From the NCBI RefSeq assembly GCF_018332655.1, contig NZ_BOQL01000024.1:1-64000 (forward strand): DNA of 64,000 nucleotides, written 5' to 3'. Each line of letters begins with the position of its first letter. The stretch's first letter is position 1. The position numbers were made by a program, and so were the translations under genes. This DNA is from Actinoplanes auranticolor (lineage in GTDB: Bacteria > Actinomycetota > Actinomycetes > Mycobacteriales > Micromonosporaceae). This document shows, one piece after another, positions 1-8,794 of this stretch. The notes beneath the pieces are model-generated. The model was given only the letters and a program-made list of their open reading frames with translations, was not told the DNA's origin and searched no databases.

Positions 1-414
1 CGTCGTCGGCTCGGCCGTCGGGGCTGCGGTCGGCGCCGTCGTCGGCTCGCTCGTCGTCGGCTCGGGCGTCGGAGCCGTCGTCGGGTCGGTGGGCGCGGGC
101 GTGGGGCCGCCGGTCGCGGGTGGTTGCTGGCCACTGCCGAGCAGACCACCGAGCGGGCCGCCCGGCGTCCACGGCCAGAGCAGGTGGCCATGGAAGATGA
201 CGATGAGGGTACCGCTGAGGCTGCCGGAGGACTGGCCCGGACAGGACGCGACCGGCGTGTCGGTCCGGGTCAGCGCGCAGGCCGTGGTGCCGCGCAGGTC
301 AGCCCGCCCGGCGTCGTCCTGCGCGAGCACTGCCGAAGCCGGGCCCAGTGCCAACGCCGCGCCGGTCGCGACGCCCATTCCCGCCAGGCTCAGGCGCCTG
401 ATTCCGCTCTTCAT
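1..414 (-). CDS. secreted PT-rich protein, 3' end beyond window
   Basis: Reading leftward from an ATG at 414 (ribosome site AAGGGA just upstream) gives 138 codons with no stop, so the gene runs off the window. Residues 1-31 form a Sec signal peptide (MKSG..RR, hydrophobic core, A-x-A cleavage region ending VLAQDD). A short globular part with two cysteines follows (TACALT, VASCPGQ), then a hydrophobic patch and a tail of Pro/Thr/Ala repeats (TAPTPEPTT type). The tail explains the near-repetitive DNA of the first 100 bases. Likely an exported, possibly wall-spanning protein; no family recognised. Confidence 0.7.
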   Translation of the reverse strand, partial: MKSGIRRLSLAGMGVATGAALALGPASAVLAQDDAGRADLRGTTACALTRTDTPVASCPGQSSGSLSGTLIVIFHGHLLWPWTPGGPLGGLLGSGQQPPATGGPTPAPTDPTTAPTPEPTTSEPTTAPTAAPTAEPTT

Positions 415-620
415 GACAATCCCTTCGAGAGGTTGGTTCGACCCGCCCAGCACAGCACCACGCTGATGCGAGGTCAGCCGTTCCCGGAAACCGCAGGCGA
501 ATTTCTGCCGGGCGCACCGACAGCTGTGGTTGGTGGGATGCAGTGGGGAGGTGGGACGAACTCTGCCCGCTGCCGGTGGTCGCCGTCGGTCATGCGGCGG
601 GGGCCGACGAGCACGTCGGC

Positions 621-1333
621 TCAGCGCGCCGGGCCACGATCCTCGGTCATGGCGACGAGGCGGGCGGCCACCGCGTCCGGGTCGACGAGCTGGTGCAGGT
701 GCCCGCCGCTGATCTGGTCGACCGCCCAGCCGCGCTCCCGCGCATCCCGGGCCTCGAGGTCGTAGGGCGGCCCGAAGAGCAGGTACCCGCACGGCCGGTC
801 GTCCCACCCGGCGGGGCCGGGGATCCGTTGCTCGTAGTAGCTGATCGGAAGCCGGGGCTGCTCGGCCGAGACCGCCGTTCGGGTGTCCGCGTCGGGGAAC
901 AGGCGGGCCACGTCGTCTCGTCCCACCAGGTCGTCCACGGTGGGAGCCGGCCGTCGGTCCCCGTCCGGGCCCGCAGGAGGGCCAGCCGCTCGGGCGTCGC
1001 CGCGGGCGAGGGGCCGGTGCGGGCCGGCAGTCTGGCGTCGACGAACAGGCACCCGGCGACCGGGCGCCGGGCCGCCTGCGCGATGACCGGGACGAGAAGC
1101 CCGGCGTTGCTGTGCGCGACCACCACGACCGGCCGGTCCGCGGGCAGCCGGTCCACGGCGTCGTTGACCGCGGTCGTGACCCGCGGCCAGAACGGCGGAT
1201 CGTCGGGATCGGTCACGTCGATCAGGGAGGGCACTGCGGTTGCCGCTCCGGAGGCTGCCAGCCGCGCTGCCACCGGGGTCCAGGTCAGCGGGCCCAGCAG
1301 CAGGCTGTGCACGAGGAGGAACGCGGGATCCAC
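621..1333 (-). pseudogene. alpha/beta hydrolase with one frameshift
   Basis: The N-terminal part (MDPAFLLVHSLLLGPLTW..., nucleophile elbow AHSNAG, acid region VDARLP) reads in one frame from ATG 1333 to about 915. The C-terminal part (DDVARLFPDADTR, then ISGGHLHQLVDPD with the catalytic His region) continues in another frame to 621. The shift falls at WWDE/DDVARLF, near 912-925, and adding one G would restore a normal hydrolase of about 237 residues. Both halves keep coding character, so this is a recent mutation or a sequencing error. Substrate unknown. Confidence 0.75.
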
Positions 1334-1367
1334 CGGTCCACCTTCTCAGCAAGCCGCCTGGGACGGC

Positions 1368-1832
1368 TCAGGAGCTCTGGATGACGCCGACCGCGACGAG
1401 GGCGAAGGCCGTGATGATGACTCCGACGCGGGCGTAGTGGTACCGGTCCCAACGGGCCTGTTGCTCGCGCCAGTTGTCCGGCGCCCGGTCGGGCGTCCAG
1501 GTCTTCGCGCGGTTGTTGATGGGCACCAGCACGGCGAGGGACATGACGATGCTCAGCACGAACAATGCCGCCCCGCCCACCAGGGCGCCGATGCCCGGGT
1601 CGTGGCGGTGGGTCACGGCCAGCGCGACAGTGAGGACGAGCGAAGCCACGTACCAGAACGGCATGGCGCGGCCGAGCACACGCCCGCCGTCCGCCCGTCC
1701 CGCCAGACCGGCGTCGCCCGGTAGCCGGTCGAGGATGGGATTGACGAAGACGGCGACGCAGAATTCCCCGCCCACCATGACGCCCACAACGGTGAGCGCA
1801 GCAACGGCCAGTGCCAGAGTCATGCCCCTCAT
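1368..1832 (-). CDS. DUF1772-like membrane protein
   Basis: About 154 residues with four predicted membrane helices. Helix 1 starts at the N-terminus (ALAVAALTVVGVMVGGEF), followed by the family-like FVNPIL motif, and later helices around residues 58-75, 85-108 and 137-153. A VPINNRAKTW stretch and the WDRYHYARV segment before the last helix fit DUF1772 (anthrone-oxygenase-like) proteins, whose role here is unknown. Start is ATG 1832 or 1823; neither has a normally spaced ribosome site, probably because the upstream region was lost. It faces a truncated HxlR regulator, the usual divergent partner of such genes. Confidence 0.7.
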   Translation of the reverse strand: MRGMTLALAVAALTVVGVMVGGEFCVAVFVNPILDRLPGDAGLAGRADGGRVLGRAMPFWYVASLVLTVALAVTHRHDPGIGALVGGAALFVLSIVMSLAVLVPINNRAKTWTPDRAPDNWREQQARWDRYHYARVGVIITAFALVAVGVIQSS

Positions 1833-1843
1833 GAGACTCTGGC
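1811..1843. repeat. inverted repeat at the broken hxlR/DUF1772 junction
   Basis: Arms GTGCCAGAGTC and GACTCTGGCGC (one mismatch over 11 bases) flank about 11 bases. The repeat spans the start codons of the minus-strand membrane gene and the first codons of the plus-strand HxlR fragment, exactly where the regulator loses its N-terminus. It could be a deletion or inversion scar or a hairpin over the start region. Confidence 0.6.
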
Positions 1844-2055
1844 GCAGCATTCCTGAGATCACCGAACGGATGCTCATCCGGCACCTGCAGGAACTGGTGG
1901 CCGACGGCATCATCGACCGGCACGACGCGCAGGAGGTACCGCCACGCGTCACCTACTCGATCTCCGGGTACGGCCGGACCCTCGTGCCCCTCGTCGCGCA
2001 ACTGTACAGCTGGGGTGAGGCGCACCTGTCCCGAGACCGACGAAGTACGGCCTAA
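1831..2055 (+). pseudogene. HxlR-family regulator, 5'-truncated
   Basis: From about codon 5 the reading frame matches the C-terminal two thirds of an HxlR winged-helix regulator: IPEITERMLIRHLQELVADGII (recognition helix region), then the wing PPRVTYSISGYGRTL and a C-terminal helix ending YSWGEAHL. The start of the domain, including the family N-terminal Cys and first helices, is missing. An in-frame ATG lies at 1831 but without a ribosome site. Its stop overlaps the stop of the convergent gene at 2052. Not expected to bind DNA as it stands. Confidence 0.75.
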
Positions 2056-3089
2056 GGTACGACCGGGCCCCAGCCGTCCTGACTGGTGCAGCTGCCGATC
2101 GTGGCCTCCCCGACCAGCCGCTCGAGATCCGCGAAGCTGATCGGGCCGGTGGCCTGGACGGTGATTCCGCAGTCGCCGGCCGTGACCGCCAGGATGGCGC
2201 GTAGAGTGCCGCGACGGCCGAACGGAAGCTCCCGATACCACGCCTGGCGACCAGCGATGGTGTGAGTCGGCGGCGCCCCCTCGGTCCAGCGAGTGAGCCA
2301 GTCGGGCGACACGGGCTCCGCACTCAGGAAGATGCCGGTGTCCTCCGAAGATTCGCTGACGGGCGGCAACAGGTGGACGCTCCCGGTCTTTCTGTCGGCG
2401 CGGACGTCGACGGACGTCGGAATCAGCCCGTCCGGCACCCAGCCCAGCTGCAGCGGACCACTCGGCGGGGCGGGCCGGACGAACCGGATCGCCCGCGCGG
2501 TGGCGAGCAGGTCCGCCTGGCCGGACACGCTGCTGAACTTCAGCCCGAACCCGTCCCGCGTCTCCCAGAGCAGGCTGTGCACCGTTTCGGGCTTCGAGGA
2601 CGTCACGCCTGCTGACTGCCGGACCAGGTACCACCCGTCCCGATCACCCACGCTGACCCGCTTCGATCCCTCGATCGGGTCGCGCCCGAAAGTCCCGGGG
2701 TTGGAGACGTGCAGGTAGAACTTCATCCCGTCGTCGCGGACGGCCATCAGATCCTGGGTGAGGGTATCGGCGGTGTACGCCGAGACCGTCAGTCCCTTGC
2801 CCGGAGCGAAAGCCACGGTCAGGTCCGATCCCCGGCGCGGGCCGGCCGGGACAGGCGATACGGACGATGCGGACGGTGCGACCGGTGGCGCGGACTCGTG
2901 CCGTACGGCGAACGGCACGACCAGGGCCGACACCAGGACCGCGGCGGCGGTACCGGCTGCGGCGGTCACCCGGCGCCGCCGGCGGATCCGGGCCGCTCCG
3001 GCCCGGGCGCCCTCGATCAGCCCGCGCTCGTCCGGCGCCCGGCCGGCCTGGTCCTCCAGGGTCCGGCGCAGATCGTCAACGGTGTTCAC
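2052..3089 (-). CDS. membrane-anchored partner of the SigE-type sigma factor
   Basis: 345 residues. The GTG start at 3089 overlaps the sigma-factor stop (GTGA), so the two are translationally coupled. The N-terminal cytoplasmic part (VDDLRRTLEDQAGRAP...) precedes an arginine cluster (RIRRRRR) and one membrane helix at about residues 44-65. The outer part holds a Pro/Ser-rich linker and an extracytoplasmic domain of about 270 residues. This layout suits a regulator or sensor co-expressed with a sigma factor, such as an anti-sigma factor. No zinc-binding HxxxCxxC motif is present, so anti-sigma function is inferred from position and topology only. Confidence 0.75.
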   Translation of the reverse strand: MNTVDDLRRTLEDQAGRAPDERGLIEGARAGAARIRRRRRVTAAAGTAAAVLVSALVVPFAVRHESAPPVAPSASSVSPVPAGPRRGSDLTVAFAPGKGLTVSAYTADTLTQDLMAVRDDGMKFYLHVSNPGTFGRDPIEGSKRVSVGDRDGWYLVRQSAGVTSSKPETVHSLLWETRDGFGLKFSSVSGQADLLATARAIRFVRPAPPSGPLQLGWVPDGLIPTSVDVRADRKTGSVHLLPPVSESSEDTGIFLSAEPVSPDWLTRWTEGAPPTHTIAGRQAWYRELPFGRRGTLRAILAVTAGDCGITVQATGPISFADLERLVGEATIGSCTSQDGWGPVVP

Positions 3090-3577
3090 AGCTGTGCCTC
3101 CTGCTGGTTCCGGATCGTCTCGGTGGTGATCTCGACGCGCAGAGTGGCCAGGGCCCGGCTGGCGTACGCCCGGACCGTCGACGCCCGGCAGCGCATCACG
3201 TCGGCGATCTCGTTGTCGGTCAGCCCCTCGTAGTAACGGAGCACCAGCACCACCCGCTGCTGGCGAGGAAGCTCGGCCAGCAGGCTCCACAGGTCGTCCC
3301 CGGGGTTGGCCCGGTGCTCGACGGCCCGATCGTGGGCGCCGGTGAGCGGCACGGTCGCCACCCGCCGCCGGCGCCGCCAGGACAGAAACTCGTTGGTGAG
3401 CATGCGGCGCACGTACGCGTACGGCTCGTCCACCCGCTCGATGCGGTTCCACTTGACCAGGGCCCGGGTCAGCACCTCCTGGACGAGGTCCCGGGCCTGT
3501 TCCGGATCGTGGCTGAGCAGCACGGCGTACCGCAGCAGGGCGGGTGACCGCGCCGCCACGAACTCCTCGAATTGCAT
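3086..3577 (-). CDS. SigE-family ECF RNA polymerase sigma factor
   Basis: 163 residues from ATG 3577, chosen because an ideal AGGAGG sits just upstream; longer reading would add an unlikely N-terminus. Region 2 covers residues 1-70 (FEEFVAARSPALLRYAVLL, QARDLVQEVLTRAL, the -10 recognition segment YAYVRRMLTNEF). Region 4 covers residues 100-155 (LPRQQRVVLVLRYYEGLTDNEIA, then STVRAYASRALATLR). The family directs transcription of small stress or envelope regulons, usually including its own operon. The next gene starts inside its stop codon. Confidence 0.9.
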   Translation of the reverse strand: MQFEEFVAARSPALLRYAVLLSHDPEQARDLVQEVLTRALVKWNRIERVDEPYAYVRRMLTNEFLSWRRRRRVATVPLTGAHDRAVEHRANPGDDLWSLLAELPRQQRVVLVLRYYEGLTDNEIADVMRCRASTVRAYASRALATLRVEITTETIRNQQEAQL

Positions 3578-3927
3578 CCGGCCTCCTGTGCGAAACGGTC
3601 TCTGTCCCTCTGACGCGGGCACGACCGGATCCGCTGTGCCGCTCGCCGATGAAGCGGGCCGGTGTGTGACGGGACGGCCCGGACGGGGCTCTTACCGAGC
3701 TGCTGGATCGGCCCCTTTCGGAAATGGCTGGCGTGCGACGCGCGTCACCGGCGCCGTCAACGACATGCGGCTGAGCGCAGAATCAGATCATGCGCGGAAT
3801 TCGCTGTATTGCGGGCGTATGGAAATCCGCATACGTCACCGCAACGGTCACTCGTCTTCAGTGGAGGCATGGGACACAGCGCTTCATTGTCAGCGCCGGG
3901 TCGGTCGACCGGGAAAGGACTGTGATC
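3578..3927. promoter_or_regulatory. 350-bp divergent intergenic region with a small palindrome
   Basis: No convincing gene is visible here. It separates the sigma-factor operon (leftward) from the Tat-exported protein (rightward) and should contain both promoters. One inverted repeat stands out at 3816-3835: CGTATG and CATACG separated by eight bases, about 95 bases before the plus-strand start. No binding protein can be assigned. Confidence 0.4.
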
Positions 3928-5190
3928 ATGAATTCCGATTCGGTACGGGGGATCAGCCGGCGGCGACTTGTCACATCCGGCGGACTGGCCGCCGCCGGTG
4001 TGGTGGCGGCCGGAGCGCCGTTGCTGGGCGCCGGGACCGCCCACGCCCACTCGGCCGGCTCAGGTGGGCGCCACCGGATTCCGCCGGATACCCGGCCCGG
4101 TGGAGCCTTCGACCGGTACGTGGCCGAGCTCGCCGCCAAGGGCAAGTTCTCCGGTGTGGTGCTGCTGGCGTACCGGGGCCGGACGGTGCTGTCGCGCAGT
4201 CACGGCATGGCCGACAGGGAGAGGGGCATCCGCAACCACGAAGGCATCGCGTTCAACCTCTCGTCGGCGAGCCAGCCTTTCCTGGCGGTGGCCGTCCTGC
4301 AGTTGGTGCAGCAGGGCGGGGTGACGCTGTCCGACACGGTGGGCCGATACCTGAAGGACCTTTCCTCGGAGATCGCCGGGAAGGTGACCATCCACCACCT
4401 GCTCACCAGCACCTCCGGGCTGGACGCCCCGATGCCGGACTGGCAACGCGTCTTCCACAGCCGCGCGGAGGTGCACGAGTACCACAAGCAGTGGGTCCGG
4501 GAGGCGACGCTGGTGGGGGTTCCCGGTGCGGAGTCCAATGGCCACCGCCCCGGCGGCGGTGTCGGTCTGGCCATGGCCGCGCAGATCGTCGAGGCCGTGT
4601 CCGGCATGACGTTCTGGGACTACGTGCACAAGCACGTCTTCCGGCGCTGCGGTATGACACGGTCGGCGTTCTACACCAGGGAGCAGTGGCTCACCGGCAA
4701 GCACATCGCGCACCCGTACATGCGTCAGGCTGACGGCAGCCTCGTGGACGCCGTCCGCCACCTGGACCAGGGCAGCGTGGACCCGCACACAAAGGGCAGG
4801 AATCCGGGCCGCGGCTTCATCGGTCACGCCTCGGGTGGTGGCTTCGCCACCGCGCCGGACCTGGTCCGGTTCGCCGAAGCGCTGCGCGACGGCACGGTGC
4901 TGGACCGGCCCTACGCCGACCTGTTCGCCGGGGCCAAGCTCCCCGGTCCGGAGCCCATGTCGTTCCACGGATACACGATGCCGATCAGCATCAGCAACGG
5001 CCAATGGGTGATCGGGCGCGGCGGCGCGGACGCCGGCATCGGTGCCAACTGGAGTATCCACCCGGACACCGGCTGGGTGGGTGTCGTCCTGAGCAACGAC
5101 GACAACCTGCAGATCCAGGACCTCCTGCTGCGGCAGGAGGCCGCCATCACCGGCGCGCCGGTCAATCCGCCATCGGGTGGCGGCGGCTGA
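3928..5190 (+). CDS. Tat-exported beta-lactamase-family protein, catalytic residues degenerate
   Basis: 420 residues from ATG 3928 (GAAAGGA upstream). Residues 1-41 are a twin-arginine signal (SRRRLVTSGG, hydrophobic core, AHAHS cleavage region). The rest follows the class C beta-lactamase/esterase fold: the nucleophile region FNLSSASQPF (109-118), LLTSTSGL (158-165), IVEAVSGMTFWDYV, GGGFATAPDLVRFA, and a C-terminal GWVGVVLSNDD. In active relatives the first motif is S-x-x-K; here it is S113-A-S-Q116. The Y-S/A-N motif reads ESN at 202-204, and the usual HGG near the end reads RGG. It is therefore probably a binding protein or inactive homologue. Alone in its transcription unit. Confidence 0.85.
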   Translation: MNSDSVRGISRRRLVTSGGLAAAGVVAAGAPLLGAGTAHAHSAGSGGRHRIPPDTRPGGAFDRYVAELAAKGKFSGVVLLAYRGRTVLSRSHGMADRERGIRNHEGIAFNLSSASQPFLAVAVLQLVQQGGVTLSDTVGRYLKDLSSEIAGKVTIHHLLTSTSGLDAPMPDWQRVFHSRAEVHEYHKQWVREATLVGVPGAESNGHRPGGGVGLAMAAQIVEAVSGMTFWDYVHKHVFRRCGMTRSAFYTREQWLTGKHIAHPYMRQADGSLVDAVRHLDQGSVDPHTKGRNPGRGFIGHASGGGFATAPDLVRFAEALRDGTVLDRPYADLFAGAKLPGPEPMSFHGYTMPISISNGQWVIGRGGADAGIGANWSIHPDTGWVGVVLSNDDNLQIQDLLLRQEAAITGAPVNPPSGGGG

Positions 5191-5194
5191 CCCG

Positions 5195-5399
5195 CGCTCC
5201 GGCGCGGCGGCCGGACCCGCCCTTCGCCAGGTGTACGCGATGGCGGCCGAACGGCACCTGCGTATGCAGCGTCCCGACGGGCTGATCAATCTGTTCACCA
5301 AGCCAGACGCCGGCCTGCGCACTGTCGCCGAGCCCGACCTGGCGCTGGCCGCCATGGCTACGGGCACGACTGGGAGGACGGGCGTCTGGTCTGGATGCT
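5195..5399 (+). other. remnant of an unidentified coding sequence
   Basis: Between the Tat-exported gene and the SnoaL-like remnant lies about 200 bases with coding-like character but no intact gene. One frame reads MAAERHLRMQRPDGLINLFTK and continues to AEPDLALAAMA; a shifted frame then gives DWEDGRLVWML. These pieces look like the end of a decayed gene with at least one frameshift. No family recognised. Confidence 0.35.
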
Positions 5400-5770
5400 G
5401 TGCAGCAGGGCGACCTCGACGCGTGCGCCGAACTGCTCACCGAGAACTTCATCATCAACCTGCCCGGACTGCCCGAACCCTTGCACGGCCGCGAGATCTG
5501 GAAGGCGGGCGTGCAGGCCATGCTCGACGGGTTCCCCGACCTTCGCATCACGATCGAGGACATCTCCGGCGCCGGTGACAGGGTTGCGGTGCGCATGCTC
5601 TTCACCGGCACCCACACCGGGTCGTTCCAGGATGTACCAGCCACTCACCGGCAGTGGCGTTCTCCAGCATCGACATCTACCGCGTCGAAGGTGACAAGCT
5701 CGCCGAGGAGTGGGTGTCACCCGACATGATGGGCCTCATGCGGCAGATCTCCGAGCCCGCCCACCCCTGA
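5400..5770 (+). pseudogene. SnoaL/NTF2-like polyketide-cyclase-type protein, frameshifted
   Basis: The frame from 5400 reads VQQGDLDACAELLTENFIIN, then FPDLRITIEDISGAGDRVAV and FTGTHTGSFQDVPATHRQ, the typical order of a SnoaL-like fold of about 125 residues. After about 5640 the frame is lost. The missing end (VAFSSIDIYRVEGDKLAEEW, then MGLMRQI) continues in another frame to a stop near 5770. The N-terminus before LDAVQQGD is not recognisable, so the gene is damaged at both ends. Such small alpha+beta barrels are ester cyclases or hydrolases of varied substrates; none can be assigned. Confidence 0.65.
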
Positions 5771-5777
5771 GCCGGCC

Positions 5778-6317
5778 TCAGCCAGCCGCGGTGAACGCGG
5801 CCACCGAACCCGCGGCGCAGGCCTCGTGCGGCGCGCCGACGAACGTCGTACTCCTGTCCTCCGGGGCCGCGACCTGGAAGCCGGGCACCCGTACCGTCGT
5901 CTCGCAGGTCGCCGGAAGGACCGCGGCCCGGACGTGGTCGCCCGGCGCGAGCAGCATGGCCGGCGCTGCCGCGCCGGCGGGGGTCAACGCACCGGCCGCG
6001 GTCTTGACCCCGGGGTGGCCCCGCAGCGAGCAGGCGTGTCCGGTGATGTTCTCGAAGACCAGGGAACCGGCATCGCCGGTGATGCGCAGCTCGCCGGTGC
6101 GGCACCGCGAGGGCGGCTCGCCCGTCGCGGGATCCACGTAGTCCGCACCCGCGTCGGGCAGCACCAGCGTGTACGCCGTGGCGGAGACCGCCGCGAGGTC
6201 CAGCATCCCGGAGTTGCCCGCCGTGAAGGTGCCGGCCGTGGCCCCGGAGGGCGCCGCCGCGAGCGTGAGCCCCAGCGCACCGGCCGCCAGCAGTGTTCCC
6301 CGACCGATGTTGCGCAT
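5778..6317 (-). CDS. secreted DUF4232-like protein
   Basis: 179 residues from ATG 6317 with GGGGGAG upstream. Residues 1-29 are a signal peptide (RGTLLAAGALGLTLAAAPSG, cleavage near ATAGT). The mature part has four cysteines, and the segment SLVFENITGHACSLRGHPGV (about 85-104) matches the DUF4232 pattern of an N-x-(S/T)...CxLxGYPGV strand pair. DUF4232 domains are extracellular beta sandwiches of unknown role in actinomycetes. It precedes the MMPL gene's downstream end and is probably transcribed alone. Confidence 0.75.
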   Translation of the reverse strand: MRNIGRGTLLAAGALGLTLAAAPSGATAGTFTAGNSGMLDLAAVSATAYTLVLPDAGADYVDPATGEPPSRCRTGELRITGDAGSLVFENITGHACSLRGHPGVKTAAGALTPAGAAAPAMLLAPGDHVRAAVLPATCETTVRVPGFQVAAPEDRSTTFVGAPHEACAAGSVAAFTAAG

Positions 6318-6446
6318 CCGTTGCTCCCCCGAAGTCGTGCTTGCGTGTCCTGGTAGACGCTAGGGGGAACGACGATGACCTTGCTCCCCCTTCCGTGCCA
6401 CAAGGGGCGCGGGTCTCGGCGACGTTGTCGGCGCCGCTCTCCTCGG

Positions 6447-8612
6447 TCAGTGGTCACTCCGGGCCAGCTGCTCGGCCAGCCGGTCACCTTCGACGTCGAC
6501 GTTCGGCAGGATCCGGTCCAGCCACCGCGGCAGCCACCACGCGGACCGGCCGAGCAGCGACAGGACAGCCGGGACGATGGTCATCCGGACCAGCAGGGCA
6601 TCGACGGCGACGCCGAACGCGAGGGCGAACCCGAGCGACTTGATGATGATGTCCTCGGCGAAGACGAAGCCCGCGAAGACGCTCATCATGATCAGCGCCG
6701 CGGCGGTGACGACCCGGGCGCCGTGTCTCAGGCCGGACACGACGGCTTCGTCCGGGGCTGCGCCGTGCACGAACTGCTCCCGGGCCCGGATGATCAGGAA
6801 CACCTCGTAGTCCATGGCCAGGCCGAACAGGATGCCGATCAGGAAGATCGGGATGAAGCTGACGATCGGGCCGGTCGACGCGATTCCGACCAGGCCGGCC
6901 AGGTTGCCCTGCTGGAAGATGAAGACCAGGGCGCCGAACGAGGCGGCCACCGACAACAGGAACCCCACGGTCGCCTTGATCGGCACCAGGATGCTGCGGA
7001 ACACCACCATCAGCAGGATGAACGCGAGACCGACCACAACGGACAGGTAGGGCAGTAGCGCGTCGTTGATCTTCTCCGATACGTCGATGTCGACCGCGGT
7101 CCGGCCGGTGACGGCCAGGGTCGCACCGCCGGTGGCCGCGCTGAAGTCCGCCTGCCGGGCCCGCAGGTCGTGCACGAGCTTCTTGGTCTCCTCGCTGGTC
7201 GGACCGCTGCGGGGAATGACGTTGAGGGTGGCGGTGTCGCCGGCCTGGTTCGGCTCGGCCGCGGTGACGAGCACGACGCCCTCGAGACCCGAGATGAGCT
7301 GCCGGGCCCGCTCCCCCGCGGGGGTGACCGTGCCGGCGGCGGCGTCGACCACGATCAGCAAGGGGCCGTTGATGCCCGCCCCGAAGCCCTCGGAGAGCTG
7401 GTCGTACGCCTTGCGCTGGGTGGATGCCGGGGACGCGGTGCTGTCGTCGGGCAGTGCCAGCTTCAGGTCGAGCGCAGGGATCGCGACAACGCCGACGGCG
7501 ACGACCGACAGGATCAGGGCGGAGATGCGGTGCTTGATGACCCCGCGGGCCCAGCGCTCGCCGTACGGGGTCCTGGCGGGCCGGTTGTCCTCGGTCTTGC
7601 GCTGGGCCCGGGGCAGGACTTTGCGGCCGGCGAAGCCCAGCAGGGCGGGCAGCAGCGACAGGTTGATCACAACGGCGATGGCCACAGTGCCGGCGGCGGC
7701 GACGCCCATGGCGGCCAGGAACGGGATCCCGACCACCGCGAGCGCGGCCAGGGCGATGATGACGGTCAGGCCGGCGAAGACCACGGCGGACCCGGCGGCG
7801 CCCGCGGCGCGCCCGGCGGCCTCCTCGCCGTCACGGCCGGCGGCGAGTTCGTAGCGGTAGCGCGACAGGATGAACAGCGCGTAGTCGATACCGACGGCCA
7901 GGCCCAGCATGGTGGCGAGGTCGGCGGTGTTCGAGGTCAGGTCGAGGAAGCCGGTGGTGACCTGGATGCCGAGCATGCCGACGGCGACCCCGATGACGGC
8001 GGTGAGCACGGGCAGGCCCGCGGCGACGAGTGAGCCGAAGGTGATGAGCAGGACGACGGCGGCCACGAGGATGCCGAGCCCTTCGGTGGCGTTGCCCGCT
8101 TCGGCCTGCTCGGTGACGTCTCCGGAGTATTCGACGCCGAGGCCGGCCTGCCGTGCCGTGTCGCCGGCGGCGACCAGCGCCGCGCGGGAGGCGGCGTTCA
8201 CCTCGGTCTCGTCCACCGCATAGTCGACATCGGCGTAGGCGGTCTTCCCGTCCGGGGCGACCGTTCCGGCCCGGTACGGGTCGGCGACCGTCGTGACCTG
8301 CGGTACCTTGCGCAGCGCGGCGACCGTGGCCTGCACCGCGGCCTGCTGGTCCCGGCCGGTCAGCGTGGCCGCGCCGGGGACGGTGAACACCACCTTGGCC
8401 GAGGCGGTGTCCGCCCCCTCACCGAACTTCTCCGCCACCACATCCAACGCCTGCAGCGACTCGGTGCCGGGGATCGACAACTCATCACTGGTCGGCCCGG
8501 ACAGCTGGGCTGCCCCCACGCCGAACAGGCCGAGCAGGAGCACCCACACGACCAGCGTCAGCCGACGGCGCCGGAACGAGAATCGCCCCAGCCGGTACAG
8601 AATGGTCGCCAC
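6447..8612 (-). CDS. MMPL-family RND-type exporter
   Basis: 721 residues. The layout is the MMPL one: helix 1 at residues 18-38, a large outer domain (to about 180), a block of six helices (about 180-350, with the GIDYALFILSRYR signature carrying the Asp-Tyr proton-relay pair), a second outer domain (about 380-530), and a last six-helix block with AMDYEVFLIIRAREQ. These transporters export lipids, siderophores or drugs with proton influx. It diverges from the histidine kinase/response regulator at 8795-10700 across a 180-bp gap, so that pair is a good candidate regulator of it. The substrate cannot be told from the sequence. Confidence 0.92.
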   Translation of the reverse strand: MATILYRLGRFSFRRRRLTLVVWVLLLGLFGVGAAQLSGPTSDELSIPGTESLQALDVVAEKFGEGADTASAKVVFTVPGAATLTGRDQQAAVQATVAALRKVPQVTTVADPYRAGTVAPDGKTAYADVDYAVDETEVNAASRAALVAAGDTARQAGLGVEYSGDVTEQAEAGNATEGLGILVAAVVLLITFGSLVAAGLPVLTAVIGVAVGMLGIQVTTGFLDLTSNTADLATMLGLAVGIDYALFILSRYRYELAAGRDGEEAAGRAAGAAGSAVVFAGLTVIIALAALAVVGIPFLAAMGVAAAGTVAIAVVINLSLLPALLGFAGRKVLPRAQRKTEDNRPARTPYGERWARGVIKHRISALILSVVAVGVVAIPALDLKLALPDDSTASPASTQRKAYDQLSEGFGAGINGPLLIVVDAAAGTVTPAGERARQLISGLEGVVLVTAAEPNQAGDTATLNVIPRSGPTSEETKKLVHDLRARQADFSAATGGATLAVTGRTAVDIDVSEKINDALLPYLSVVVGLAFILLMVVFRSILVPIKATVGFLLSVAASFGALVFIFQQGNLAGLVGIASTGPIVSFIPIFLIGILFGLAMDYEVFLIIRAREQFVHGAAPDEAVVSGLRHGARVVTAAALIMMSVFAGFVFAEDIIIKSLGFALAFGVAVDALLVRMTIVPAVLSLLGRSAWWLPRWLDRILPNVDVEGDRLAEQLARSDH

Positions 8613-8794
8613 GAATGTCCTCCGTCGGTGGTCGGGCCCCGGTTCGGGAGCGGTTCCACGATCGCGGCCGGCGCCGGGTCACGTCGTCCCGCCAGCGCAG
8701 GCGACCAGGTACTGCGGACGCAGTAACCGCGCGGCGTGGCGATACCGCGGGAACAGGTCGATAGGAACCGGCTCACCGCACTACCGTCGTGATC

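Noticed and set aside
1285..2634. A 449-codon minus-strand frame crossing three genes.
   Set aside because: It has no consistent family match and crosses the HxlR fragment and the sigma-partner gene in the wrong frame.
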